A stretch of DNA of 64,000 bases from Neolentinus lepideus HHB14362 ss-1 (taxonomy: Eukaryota; Basidiomycota; Agaricomycetes; Gloeophyllales; Gloeophyllaceae), in the NCBI GenBank assembly GCA_001632425.1, contig KV425554.1, positions 677,341-741,340 on the forward strand, in the 5' to 3' direction. The notes beneath the pieces were generated by a model, which was not told where the DNA came from, searched no databases, and was given only the letters and a program-made list of their open reading frames with translations. The position numbers and the translations under genes are program-made. Below are positions 18,213 to 30,174 of the stretch, in pieces. The first letter of the stretch is position 1. The number at the start of each line of letters is the position of its first letter.

Positions 18213-20956
18213 ATGGTCAGCAACGAAACTCCTCCTCTGGATCTCTCCGACATTATGCACCCCTTGTCGCCCTCGCCTGCGCCAGTACCTCCTGAAACGC
18301 CTTCTGAGCCCCCGGCAGAGCCCCCACCTGTCACTGAGGAAGAGATGCGACCCATATCCTCTCGCAGTCCATCTCCAGAGCCTGTAGACCAGTTAGAATT
18401 CCACGCACTGAAAGAGAAGATCAAGAAAATGGGATTGCTAAGCAAGGATACAGCAGACTTGACGCCGAAAGAGAAGGAACTGGCGAGAATAGTGCGTTTT
18501 GGCTGTATTTGCATATCTTTGTTAGTGGAAAGCTTATTATGCCACATCAGGTGCTTCGTCTCACCTCAGTGGAGCCCCCAGACCCTTCGCAAATAGTCAG
18601 ACAGGCCGAAACTATCGCTCAGTTAACTCGGCAAAGGGATTTTCTTATTCGTCAAGCCGAGGATGCCAGGGAGAGATGGGATGCTGAAAAGGAGGGCTGG
18701 AACAGGATGGCGGAAGCACTCATCGCTCATCATGCCAAGAGCGATCATTCCACCTATCGCGACGAAGTGAGTGCCTCATCTCTTCAGTAAATTCTTACCG
18801 TGTAGGTGGACGGCTATCGAGTGTTGTTTTGCATGGTGTGGCAAATATTGTCGGAGACTCATAGTCGCTGACTCCATACATAAGCTCGGTGAAGCGATCG
18901 CCACTCGTTCAGAATGTTTTCGTGCCACCTAGATGATCATGCATGGGTTTATACCTGAGATGTTGACTATGATTGGTAATAGGAGCTCGTCCATCAAGTG
19001 GCCAGTCTTGATGCTGATAACCGCAGCCTGAGACAGAAGGTAAGGGCGTATCCCATTTTCTATCGATGTCGTGTGCTCATACACATGATATATCAGCTAC
19101 AAGATTCTCAAAATCGCAATACTCAACTTCAGAACGAGCTCTTCCAATTACGCCCTATCCTTCTCATGCAACCACTCACTTTGCCAGAGGGAATGCAAAT
19201 GCCGCAAGCCCCAAAGTCCGTCCGAAAGACAAAGCCCAGGAACCACGTTCCGCCATCGCCTGGCCAATTTGATCCCATGTCTGAAGATAATCCTGAGAGC
19301 GGTGAAGACAACGACATTAACGGTGTCGGTCCTGCCACACCCAATGCCAAGGGCAAAGGCAAAGCGGACTATTACCGACGAACTGACGGGCCGGGACTAC
19401 TTCCCTCATTGATGCCACAGTCTGCCACCAAATCAAAGAAAGGCAAAGGTAAGGGCAAAAATGCCCCAGCAGCATCATCGAGTAGACCAGTCTTCGCCGA
19501 CGCACGCACCGAGCACATCCTGCTTGCTGCCCATAGAATAGGCAAAGAACGCGCCGGCAAGATAGCGGGCATCACCAAAGTGCTCAGAATAGAGGAGCAA
19601 ACGAGGGAGCAGGAGAGAGAGCGGCAGCGGGCTGAAATGGCGAATGCTCGTATACAAGCGACACCCAGGACGCCAAGACGAAACGCGACTGCCACCAACC
19701 ACACGCCGATGCACGTGACCGTGCCACACTTCAACCAACATCCTCCACAGCCACAACCTCAACATCACTTCCAGCCTCAGCCCCACTTCCAGCCTCATCC
19801 TCAGCCTCAGCCTCATCCTCAGCACTCACATCCGCACAACCCGTATCACTACCCGCAAGCGTATGCCTACCTTCCGATATCCGTCAACGGCGCTCCGGCT
19901 GGGCCCGTGCTGGTTCCCATCGCGCCTGGGCAGTTCCCGCTACCGCCCCAGGCACCTCAGACACCACACGCGCCGCGCACTCCGTCTACCGTGCACTCCG
20001 CAACGCCGCACACACCCCTCCAGTCGCTCGTGGATGCTGCCGCGCATCTGCAAGGCGAGGACGGGCCGTCGACGCCGACGCCGACTAGGAGTGGGCGCGC
20101 TCCAAGGGCTGATCCGTATGCGCATGGTAGGCCAGCTCCAGCGCTGGATTTCCCGGGCTCCTCTGTACCGAAGCGCAGGAGGGTGAATGCAAATTCGAAT
20201 GCGGGTGCCGCGAGCTCGTCGAAAGCAGGTGCGACGCAGAGGGAGCTTGCACGAGAGCGGTCGGGATTGGATGTGTTGGCAGACGAGGCGCTAACACCGA
20301 GGAAAGCGGATAAAGGCAAGGCGCCTGAGCAGTCCCAGAGTCAAAGTCAACCTCAAAATAATATGCAACGTCCTAGGACCAGACTAGGGGGCAAGGGGAA
20401 GAACAGAGCTGATATTATGGTTGTGTCGCGTTCGCCGTCGCCGGGCCTGGACCCTGAGTCGGAGGACTCAGAAGCGGAAGTACATGGGCTGGCGCTGGCG
20501 GGATCACAGTCACCGGCTTCGCACCCTCTCCCTGGTACGCCAGAAAGGAGCTCTACTGCCCCACCCCCTCCGGATACACCAGATACAACTTCCACTGCAC
20601 GGGCTCCTTCCACGCCCACGGATACGCCAACGCCGGGAGCAGCGGATATGGTAGCGCAGGGACCGGTAAATAATTCGGTCGTTCCGGCGGCTTCACCTGT
20701 ATTGGCGGCGCCGATTGCACTGTCTCGTTCGCGTAGCGAGGATGGGCCGGAATCTGTGGCTATGCCATTGTCGAGGAATGGATCGTTCATGGCTCAACGC
20801 GCGCAGCTGCTTTCGAGGCGGGGGTCGTCCATCCCGCCGCGTTTTGTACGGATGCCTTCGTCGGAAGTTGATGATGACATAGAGGTTGATAGCGTCGATC
20901 AGGCTGCCAATGCGGGGACGGCGCCTGGTAAGGATCTCCTGATCGATTTTCAGTAA
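18213..20956 (+). CDS. Unrecognised low-complexity coiled-coil protein (803 aa)
   Basis: No family recognised. Four exons, all phase 0: 18213-18491, 18551-18766, 18983-19039, 19097-20956. The ATG lies in a CCATGG context. Seen: a Pro/Glu-rich start; a region rich in Gln/Arg/Glu predicted to form coiled coil (about residues 95-200, ending QNRNTQLQNELFQLR); Lys/Gly clusters (KGKGKADY, KGKGKGK); a charged helix EEQTREQERERQRAEM; a His/Gln/Pro repeat tract (about 19735-19860); and a Ser/Pro/Thr-rich tail with several basic motifs such as PKRRR. The composition suggests a nuclear, largely disordered protein. Frame and splice signals are convincing; function is unknown. Confidence 0.85.
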
Positions 20957-23134
20957 CCCGATGCTGATGATGTCTGTGCTATAGGATAACGTCGCATAGA
21001 CAACATCATCTAGACGGTATTGAGGACATATCAAGCCAACAGTCAGCCCCAAATCCATTATGAACTATGCAACCATGCTATGACAACCAAAAAAAATGCA
21101 TGCTCCTTAACGCGACAAGATAATATTCCTGGTCTGATGACTTGCTTCATATATCTATTGCTATAATATACTGTCTTGTATTTTACTCTTGTATCCTTGT
21201 TCCGCCTCGTGGCAATGTCACCCTTATATTCCTTTGTACTTTGATCACTTCCAGCTCTTTTGTCGTCCCTCAAGAGTCAAGACTTGCAGCTTCAAGCTAC
21301 AAAGCTGCCCGCCATCGTCGTCTTTCACAAATCAAGTGACTGCGCTGGCCCACACCTGATCACATGTTTCCATTGCGTACGGTCAAGGAGACTTGTGATC
21401 ACATTTATACTGGAAGATATATGCCGAGATTAGCTGTGATATAAAGGTGCGAAAGTTCTACATCACTGCGCATCCTCCGAGACGCTGTTCCATCATTGAC
21501 TTCTAGTCAATGACCTGGTGGAGCCGCAGAACATTTGCAGGTATATATCGTACTGACCTTGTAACAGTTTTTTCAGTCAAGTCTTCTATGCTGTGGTTGT
21601 ATGAGATAGCACTGTGTCTGCAAACGTGCCCGAGGGGTAAGTAATTTCATCTGGGTGCCTAAGTGACGATTATACTGTAATGCGGTGCCATAGTCCATGT
21701 CCCCCGCAGACCCGGGCGAATTCTTCTGGCATCGTAGCGCCTTTCTCAACTTCCCGTGGTAAGCCACAATGCTGATATGCAAGCTCCGCGAATGATACGA
21801 CCGACATTCGAAGAGATGCCATCCCTACAATTGTGCAACTTCCAGGATAAGCTTAAGACTATCTGGTCCACTTGATAACTCTCTACATGCTCTTCCACTT
21901 CTGTGGACATTCCTGATATCATGATGAGATATAGTTCGAAGAGAATTCCGGCTTGATCACTGGGAAGTATGAAGGACATTTCCTTGTTGGTACGCACACT
22001 TATCTCTCGTCTAGATGACGAGTCTAAAATGGCCGTCCTAGATTCGTGGAGTGATAGACCACTGGTCGTCATCAAACGTATTTCTAGAGCGTGGATGGCT
22101 TTTTTGGTCCCGTGAACGCAGCAGTGATTTGCTAGGAAAGTATGCATGATCATTTACCTTGATGCTCCCTAAGAAAGTAGTTCTGCATTTGGACAATGGC
22201 ACCAGGCACTCGTTCACCTTGTCACCTATCTTTTGTGACAAAGGCAAGCGATGGTTCGTACCTCACGAGGTGGAAGCGACCATGCATAGGGTCTTCCGAC
22301 CTAATGACAAGTGAGTTGTTCCATTCTCTATCGGACCGCTCGCTCATACATGTGATACAGTGTATTCTGATGACCGAAACCAGAGACGCACAGGTTCTTG
22401 GACTCCTATCATCTGAGTCTGCTCCACATATCAAGTTGATGCACAAAGTACGTTTTGAAGAAGAGGATGTCCTTCAGACACCATCAGAGAGCTGGCACAC
22501 TCGACGCTTTCCAGAACAGTATACTAACATTGTCTCAATGACCGACATCGAGACGGCCGTGTGATGGTGACCAAGTAAGTGGACAGAAAACCACCGCACA
22601 TCGACTGGCGAGATACAGCTGGAGGAAGATCCGCCGCCGAGTTGTTTCTTCCATGGAATCTTGATCCTTGTGCATCCTTTTGACGTCTTCTTACGTTGCC
22701 GAATGGCAAGTGCGATACGAGGTGGCTATGTTTCTCTTCGAGACTGCTGAATTCATGCCAACGGGTGGCCGCGATAGAGTGCTAGTTCACCGACCAGTGG
22801 AAGAAGGCGTACTTCTAGAACTCCTCGTCAGCGTCTTCTTTCTGAGGCTTTACAGAACGCAAGACCCTGGCCCCCTGATTTGCTGTCATATCAATTCAGT
22901 TATGATTTAAATAACTCTATGTAATTTACTCTTACTGCCCGAATTCTACGGGTAATATGAAGAAATGGATAGTCGTTCAAAAGACGCTCTGAGTATGTAA
23001 TTATTTAATTTGGGCAAACCGGAAACAGCCGAGAGCCTGTAGTTGCTTCTGCCGCACACCTTGCGCATCCTCCTCATGATCAGGTATGGTTTCCTTAGAC
23101 GAGGCCAGAGTGTCTGCTAAAGCTCTCCAAAATA
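20957..23134. other. 2.2-kb intergenic region, no firm gene
   Basis: Several unrelated frames of 60-135 codons on both strands, without motifs. The best single frame is listed separately at 22196. The composition is more AT-rich than the neighbouring genes. Confidence 0.5.
22196..22564 (+). CDS. Uncertain 122-aa ORF
   Basis: ATG-started open frame (MAPGTRS...) with no recognised domain. A GTGAGT lies inside it, but splicing there leads quickly to a stop in the frames I tried. It may be chance or the remains of a gene. Confidence 0.2.
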   Translation: MAPGTRSPCHLSFVTKASDGSYLTRWKRPCIGSSDLMTSELFHSLSDRSLIHVIQCILMTETRDAQVLGLLSSESAPHIKLMHKVRFEEEDVLQTPSESWHTRRFPEQYTNIVSMTDIETAV

Positions 23135-24563
23135 ATGGGACGTCGACGTACAACAGTCCATGATCTTGCATCACTTCGCGTTCACCCTGATGGGACTCGA
23201 ACGCCCTCTGCGCCATCTATCTCGACCACAAATGCGACTCTCTACGCGCAAGATAGCTCTGCAAGCACCCGTGGTCTTCGTCCTCGCCTCGCGAAGTATA
23301 CTATCCAAGATGCACGGGGAAATATAGTGGCAAGGGACGGTGGAGGCCTGGGACGCGTTCCTTACAAGTATCCGGTTTCTGCTACGAGAGTGCCTGATGA
23401 TGCTGAATCGTTTGACCTGAGTGCTGCAACGGTGAGGTTGGATGGTGCTAATGGGGACGAGTTTGCGGAAGGGAGTGAAGCTGTGCCAGAGAAGAAGCGG
23501 AAAGGGAGGGAAGTGAAAGATCCGAGGGCAAAGAAGAGGCGGAAGTTCGTTGAAGACCTTAGTTTTTTGGACAGTCGTTCTCCGTCTCTGTCGTTACCAC
23601 AGCGACAATCTTCACCTTCAAATGCGACTCGCGATGTCGATTTCGAAGTGCATCCGGCAACAGATAGAGATAGTGGCGAAGCAGGCGCCACATCGTTTGT
23701 TCTACCAACACCTTCCTCCGTACGTATCCCATTAAGTTACGCCTATCTCTGACGACATAGACTAATTACCCCTCCAGGATCTCTTGAAAGCCATACATCA
23801 TTTTGCGTCTGCGTACTATTCCAGCAAAGGCCAACTGATCGATGCTTCGAGGGACGCACGACGGGCTAAAAAGGTAGCAAAGCTGAAGAGGCTGCAAGAG
23901 CTGAGCAACCTCGATAAATTTGCGACTCCTGAGAGCCCAAGCGACCGTGGTCTAGATGAAGAAAAGGAAGACAGTTCGGACGAGGAAAGTGGAAAGAGTG
24001 GCACATCCATGCGTTCTTGGACAGGCAGTCCGACACCGGGACCTTCGTCTACTCCGAAGACCGATACTGGGTACAAAGGCAAGACCTCTGGCCGTCGTAG
24101 CAGAAAACGTAGAGACCAGGGCGAGTTAAGACGAGACATGTACAAGGCCTTTGATGGTAGCGCCCTCGTCGCGCTCGGGATGCTAGTGCAAGAGCATGTC
24201 GCCGGTCTGCTCACACCGGATGTTCCTGAAGGATGGGAGGAGGAAATGGAGAGATACTTCGGCGCTTTGGATGGTGCAACTGATGAGCGCGGATGTATCA
24301 AACAACCAAAGAAGAAGAGAAAAGCGAAGGCGAAGAAGGCACATAACGGTAAAGAGGAGAAACGAGTCAAGGGGCGGAAATCTATGGACGCTACTCCGAG
24401 CGGGCTCACTGAGGACCATGATCAGGAGAAGTTCCACGCAACTGAAGACGTTGGGCCAGATGATAGTCAAAGTAGCGTTCAAGGTAACCTATTTGACGGC
24501 GACATCCCCAATCCTGGCTTGGTGATCGATAACAACGAAGATGATTCTGACTATGTGCCTTGA
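23135..24563 (+). CDS. Unrecognised basic nuclear-type protein (456 aa)
   Basis: Two exons, 23135-23719 and 23778-24563, joined in phase 0 (PTPSS to DLLKAIH). Lys/Arg clusters resembling bipartite nuclear signals occur in exon 1 (EKKRKG and AKKRRK) and near the end (PKKKRKAKAKK). Between them lie a conserved-looking helical segment (LLKAIHHFASAYY, then RDARRAKKVAKLKRL) and a block reading DGSALVALGMLVQEHV. The C-terminus is acidic. This pattern suggests a chromatin or rDNA-transcription protein; I considered the Rrn9-type Pol I factor domain but cannot confirm it. Gene structure is solid; function is open. Confidence 0.8.
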
Positions 24564-24930
24564 GTGCTCTCCTTAGTCTGGCATTGTTCGTGGGCCGAAG
24601 TGGACAGTCTCTTCTATCCTGTTCATGCATTTCTTTGCTTCCTTGGGGCTGCCGGTTCTTGACTATATGATCCATCGGACCGCTTACTGGCACGCGTGTC
24701 ACGAGCCCACCACGTACAATATTAGTTGGATGTATGCAATATTTTCTATTGTAGATTTCGTTTGCTCGAAGCGTGCGTTGAACACCTTGCAACGACTCCA
24801 TTATTGCCTTTTCCCCAGCCACTACAGTGGCTGTGCTATCGGTGTTTACCGGCGGAGTCCAAATTCTCCTTTTACGAGCAGCATTCCAAACTCTAATTTT
24901 CCTTACATCAACGATAGCGGAAGAAGACAT
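24406..24930 (-). CDS. Candidate small gene head-to-head with eS12
   Basis: 174-codon frame with ATG at 24930, 87 bp from the eS12 start on the other strand. The part before about 24600 reads as protein-like (MSSSAIVD..., RTLRANEIYNRK). The rest overlaps the 3' end of the convergent gene and may not be translated. A GTAAGG directly after the eighth codon could be an intron donor, so the real structure may differ. No family recognised. Confidence 0.3.
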   Translation of the reverse strand: MSSSAIVDVRKIRVWNAARKRRIWTPPVNTDSTATVVAGEKAIMESLQGVQRTLRANEIYNRKYCIHPTNIVRGGLVTRVPVSGPMDHIVKNRQPQGSKEMHEQDRRDCPLRPTNNARLRRALKAHSQNHLRCYRSPSQDWGCRRQIGYLERYFDYHLAQRLQLRGTSPDHGPQ

Positions 24931-24957
24931 CGAATAGTCCCCATAAATTCAATAAGA

Positions 24958-25016
24958 GTGAGTACGGAACGTCTTGCAGTTGTTGAGGGCGAGGGCGTTG
25001 ACTGCATTTTGCTCAG
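24958..25016 (+). promoter_or_regulatory. Probable 5'UTR intron of the eS12 gene
   Basis: GTGAGT at 24958 and a pyrimidine-rich TTTTGCTCAG acceptor ending at 25016 bound a 59-nt interval, with TTGAC as a possible branch point. It ends one base before the ATG. A 5'UTR intron is common in ribosomal protein genes. Confidence 0.6.
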
Positions 25017-25017
25017 G

Positions 25018-25529
25018 ATGTCTGACGCTGGAGATGAAATTCAAGTCGAGGCCCCGGAGGCTGAGGTCGAGGTTGAGGTCGCCGCGACCGACGCTCCCAA
25101 GGGCAGAATGTCCGTGGAGGACGCTCTACAGGTGCACATCTTGTCAGTCTGGATATCCGAACGCTGCTTACATGCAAGCACTTTCCACAGCAAGTTCTGA
25201 AGAACGCTCTCGTTCATGACGGTCTTGCTCGTGGCTTGCGCGAGTGCGCCAAGGCCCTCGACAAGCGCCAGGCGCATTTGTGCGTTTTGGTCGAGACCTG
25301 CACGGAGGCAGAGTACATCAAACTCATTGAGGCACTCTGCGCTGAGCACAAGATCAACCTCATCAAGGTCGGAGACGCCAAGGTCCTCGGTACCTGGGCT
25401 GGTCTGTGCAAGATCGACAGAGAGGGCAACCCACGTAAGGTGGTTGGATGCTCGTGTGTCGTCGTTAAGGACTACGGCACTGAGAGCGAGGGTCTCCACG
25501 TACTCCTCGAGTATTTCAAGAATCGCTAG
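25018..25529 (+). CDS. RPS12: 40S ribosomal protein eS12
   Basis: Structural protein of the small cytosolic ribosomal subunit. Exons 25018-25131 and 25191-25529 join as [12 protein letters not shown], giving 150 aa. The core is unmistakable: [62 protein letters not shown]. The N-terminal 30 residues are acidic and Val/Glu-rich, longer than in animals, as is usual in fungi. Translation starts right after a probable leader intron. Confidence 0.97.
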
Positions 25530-25966
25530 GTGAGTTTTGATCTCGTTCGGACTGAGTGATGACAATACAGACTCCCTCGACGGAGGACTCGTCCACTGAG
25601 GATAACAGTCTATCCGGAATCATTATACTTTGTCTGAATCTTTTGCTTGGAACGGGCATTGAATCATGTGCTAACTGCTCCCTCAATCGTAGGTTAGCCG
25701 CCTATTATATGGCACCAGTGCTTCTTGTGTACTCGTAGTCAAAATGATATTATTTTCTGCTGCATTTATACCTTCTCTTACATGTGATTCTTGAACATTG
25801 CTTGGGGTGGCTGCACGTCACTGGCTATTTGATGCACCGAGTTACCAAACTGAGGTTTTTACAGCTGCCGGCCATGCCTTCCCCAACCCCACACTTTCTC
25901 CGTTTGCAGTCTGGGGAAGCGACGCCTCGTCTGTCGCGAATCGTGGCGACGACCACTTGAAGCATC
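25530..25966. other. Intergenic, eS12 3' flank and TMEM135-like promoter
   Basis: No open frame with support. No TATA box was identified. Confidence 0.5.
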
Positions 25967-28122
25967 ATGGCTACCATCAACGGCGGTGTTTCTGGTCGGT
26001 CTAATTACAACGGACGACCACCATCATACATCCGCATGGCCCCGAAGCGCGCTATACAGTCTTTCGAAAATTTGGTAGCATTGGCCAACTATGAAGAAAG
26101 ATTGACTGAAGCAAAGAAGATGGTATGGAGAGATAGAGGAGAACCTGTGACCGAAGTGGAGGATCTCTGGGAATGTCTAGAGCACGCGGGTAGGGGAGGA
26201 ATGAGTGCGTAGTCTGTTTCTTTCCACTAAAGATGAGTTCAAACCGTATATGGCTTCGCTGCGAATCTAGGAGCTGGCGCATTAGCTTTCAATATCCGAG
26301 CTGGGGTCAACTTGTTCCTACTGATCTTCCGGTTAAAGCGAGTCTCGAGGTCTGTAAGTTCAATCATCGGATATTTCTATGCGCTCTGACGCGATTTGCT
26401 CAAGAAAACTATGGCTATCATTAGTCCGACGAGCCATCTTTGGCCCAGAGACTATTCGCTTTACAGCAATGTTCGGCTCCTTCGTATTAGTCTACAAACT
26501 CATCCTAAACGCACTTCCCATTCTCGTGCCGCCACCCACCTCCCTCCGGCTGACCATCCCTGATTCCGCAGTAGACGAGGAAGACGATCTCGAGGCCGCA
26601 ACACCCCTCTCTGGTGCCTCCACCCCTGTAACACCCGCCACTCCGGGTCTTATGATGACTGCGAACCACCCATCACTAGCTGACCGACGGCCGAGATTAT
26701 CCCTGAGTGCGAGTGCCCAACAGGTGATAATTCGCAAGGAAACGAGACGGTGGCATGCCGTTGCGGCGGGAGCCATTGCAGGAGCCATTGCAGTTATGTT
26801 TGAGACGAGGCCGAATAGGGTCGCGGTGGGGCAGCAGATGTTTGTACGAGGCTTGCAGGGCTCATACAATGCGTACACGTCGAAGAGGGGAATCAAGGTA
26901 CCTCATGGGGACGTTCTGGTGTTTGCTCTTTGGTAAGTCTCCGGGAACCCGGAAGAGTTTAAGCTGAGATTGAGACATGCTGCAGCTGTGGGCAGATTTT
27001 ATACGGCTTCTTGCTGCGACCTGACACGCTCCCCCACTCGTACAATAAGTGGTACGTGTGGTAGCTCAACGACATGCTGCTGATCGTTTCTTAATCGGCT
27101 CCACAGGATAGAGACAGCATCTATAACGCCTCCAGCATCGCTTCGTATAAACCGTGATCTCATTAGGGATGGTAGATTCAATCTAGCTGACCTGGAAAGT
27201 GTCCTGCGACGGGATGTGAGCTATCTCTTCTAGTTACATGTCATATCTTATATGTATTAATGTCTTCATGACAGGACGTCACCCCGCACAACCGCATCGT
27301 CATGCTCGACATTCTCAAGAACGCGACCTCCTCCAACCCCTCCTTCGGCTCACACTTCGGGCCTTGTGAAGTCGTGCACCCAATGATCGACTCATGTCTT
27401 ATGCTGCCATTCCCGCGGTTCATGGACGTATTCAAGTGGATGCTCCCGATATACGGGGCGTTGCATTTCATTCCGACGATTCTGCTCAAGTGGAACTCGT
27501 TTATAAGGGACCCGAAGCATATGCTCTTAAGGGCTGGGTGGGGCACGGCGCGGAGTTCGGCGTTCCTAGGCGTGTTTGTGGTGATTTATCAAGGTACTAA
27601 CACGCTTCCCATGTTATTCGTGGTGGGCTGACGTTTAGTATCTAGTCTATTTCTGCTTCAAACATTGGGCATACACCCTCATCAGCTCTCGAGACTCGCT
27701 TCCAGTTCCTCGGTGGCTGGTGAACGTTCTCATCTCGAAGCCATCCTTCTGGGTCGGTGGGCTCCTCGCGGGCTTATCGCTGTTTGTTGAGGAGAAACGG
27801 CGCCGGAGCGAGTTGGCGATGTATGTCCTGCCGAAGGGTCTTCAGAGTGCGTGGGTGATGGCAAGAGGAAAAGGGCTGGTGTTCAGAACGGGAAATTTCG
27901 GCGAGCCACTGGTGAGTGCATGCCCTAATAGCTTCCGTAATGTGCTGAGATTTTTGTGATGCAGCTCACGGCGATTGGAATGGGGATGGTCATGGTGAGT
28001 GTCTTATTTGGCTTCGGAGTGGATGCCCATTTATTCTCGCGCAGAGCATCTACCAGAACGACCCGCAACATCTGTCCGGTCTTGTGCGACGGATATTGTA
28101 CCAGTTCATCGGGCCTAACTAA
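25967..28122 (+). CDS. TMEM135-like multi-pass membrane protein
   Basis: Resembles the TMEM135 family (Tim17-like fold, linked in animals to mitochondrial dynamics and peroxisomes). The start ATG is at 25967. Spliced exons give hydrophobic segments (FNIRAGVNLFLLIF, FTAMFGSFVLVYKLIL), a Ser/Pro/Thr loop with PLSGASTPVTPATP, then RRWHAVAAGAIAGAIAVMFE. Next come the family-like HGDVLVFALW joined to CGQILYGFLLRPDTLP across an intron near 26935-26985, then further membrane segments (MLPIYGALHFIPTILL, SSAFLGVFVVIYQ) and GPN before the TAA at 28120-28122. About nine short introns. The match rests on overall pattern and the conserved central block; no catalytic residues are expected. Confidence 0.8.
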
Positions 28123-28638
28123 GAGAATCCAACCTCTCGATCCGTATGCATCTTGTCACACGTAGGAGAATTCTTGAGAATTCACTACCGTTCTACGAAG
28201 GATCTATATGTAATATCTGTTGTAATTTATTGGATACCGTTTACACCGCTCTTGGATATAGCCAAATGGAGTTTATTTCTATACAAGACGTGCATGAGTG
28301 ACCAGTAAATCGACTAGACCGTTCGATCTGATGGTGGCAAGGTGGCTGTAGGCCGTGAGCGCGCCTTTTGCCTCTGACCATGAGTGTCTCGTCGCAAGCA
28401 ACTGATCCCGTCGACGGCGACAATGATACATCCATAGCTGGTCAGGACTCTGAGCTAGCATCGATTGTTCGTCCCTACTCCCATTCACCGTGCGTGGTGA
28501 AACCTTCACACTGTCCACAACGATAGCTCACTCTGGGTTGCGGCTGCAAATTCCTCTAGGCTACCAGCTTATGGTCTTGGCTCGCTCTGTACGTCCCGTC
28601 TGTTTGACCAGTACACTTCCTGAGATATTGACTCGTGT

Positions 28639-29006
28639 ATGTCGTCGACAGTTCTTGCATCCATCTTGATCCCAGCGCAGGCTCACCGAGTGGGTGCACA
28701 CATTGCTCCCTTCCTGCAACGTGTTGGGTTTGGTGCAGCCTTCTCTATGGCAGGCTATGCGCTTTCTTGTGGTGACAAGCGGAATGGGAGTGGTATTGCA
28801 ACATGTGCGTCTTCCTTCTGTGTTACCTGTGGTAGTGAACGTCGCCCTGATGAGGATGTACAGCAACCTCACTAGTTTACTTGATGCTTCATCTAAGGAA
28901 GTCGCTGACAGCCCCACGAAGTCCTGCGTCGCTCGTCTTAACGAGCGGCGTACTTGCGACGACGGCACTGTATGGTTCAGAATACTTCCTGTTGCAGCCG
29001 TTTTGA
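28639..29006 (+). CDS. Small two-span membrane protein, Aim19-like (102 aa)
   Basis: Found by joining exons: 28639-28804 and 28864-29006 around a 59-nt intron (GTGCGT...TACAG, phase 1). The ATG at 28639 begins MSSTVLAS. The product has a hydrophobic helix FGAAFSMAGYALS, a GDKRNGSGIAT turn, SLVYLMLHLRKSL, and a second hydrophobic helix LVLTSGVLATTALYGSEYF before TGA. Spacing and the G-D-x-x-N-G-S-G turn resemble the fungal mitochondrial Aim19 family, recalled and not searched. Neither exon is long enough to stand out alone. Tail-to-head with the TMEM135-like gene, 516 bp away. Gene reality likely; name tentative. Confidence 0.68.
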
Positions 29007-30174
29007 CGCACCGCTCTTCTGCGCCAGTACCATTGCAATTCAGACAAAATTATGTTACAGTTCTAATATTAATTTTCTTCCCCGCTCTCAGTCACGCATA
29101 CTCCTTCAATTGCGCAAGAATTTCCCCTGAGCGTTCCTTGGCATCGTCCGAGGTATGTGCGCTCGACGGGTTGGTCTAGAAGCCCCAACGTTCAGCCTCC
29201 CAGTTACACATGTTCAACAAGGAAGAGAAGATATAGGACCCTCGACGTTAGCGTTCCGGACCTCGGTGGAGTCAAGCTGGTCGCTCTCCTCCAGTCCTCG
29301 GAGGACTTGGGGAGGGCGCTCCTTGGCTTCTTCGGGGGCATTCGGGTTACTGATGGCAGCTTCTGCATAATATTCAGCAGCTGCTCAGCTCGCTGCGTTG
29401 ACATGGTGCACTTACTGTGACCTCAAGCGACCTACGAAATGTGAGGTTCATTCGCCGTGAAAAGACAGAGTCTGCTCACATTTCTGATATACTGTGACAC
29501 GGTTATTGAAAAGTGTAAGCCGAGGTTACAAAAGTGAAGTTGTTATATCTGTGGGCACTAAAGTGCTTGAGCTGTCGCACATCCGGGTTCTCGTCGGCCC
29601 TTCCCCCGCGAAGGTTCCGCCTCCTGCAAAGGCCGCTGGCGGTACATATACATTCACGAACAGCGCCACGGACGGTGGTGCTCATATTCCGACATAATGA
29701 GTTAGCTAACTCGTAAAGATTCAATTTTTCGGAGAACGTAAGCGTTCATATCCCGACTCGTTCGTAGAGCTTCTTGGGAATTGACATCGATGGATGGATC
29801 ATGACGTTCGGCAGTGGAGCAGAAATGCATGTTCTATGCACGACACACCGACAAATTTATGCGGGTATGCTTCCGACGATGTAGCGCAAGCCTTCATTAT
29901 GTCATAGCTAGAGGATATCCAACGGGTGAAGTCTGGCAAGTGAGGAGGTATATGTTCAGCATAGCTACGAGTTATTTCATGCGATGTATGCAGTCGTCTC
30001 CAGCGGTGAGGGACATGGAAGAAGAGGGACCTCATTTAAACTTTAGGAACTTGCTTTGTGCCCGAACGTTGTTCTGGCGACCGCCTGTCTGTCTCAGACG
30101 GTGGACAGAGAATAGGTCAAATTACGCAATATAAGCTACATACCAAACATGCGGGAAAATCAAGAAGCACAACC
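29007..30174. other. Intergenic, no resolved gene
   Basis: Coding-like stretches appear on both strands (for example about 29220-29390 on either strand and 29530-29697 on +). I could not join them into a credible gene, and no family was recognised. Confidence 0.4.

Noticed and set aside
17741..18547. 268-codon - strand frame
   Set aside because: Only its final part (from the ATG at 17962) is the first exon of the hydrolase; the upstream part overlaps the coding exon of the divergent gene at 18213.
24625..25200. 191-codon + strand frame running into the eS12 start
   Set aside because: It overlaps eS12 exon 1 out of register with the conserved protein and lacks any motif.
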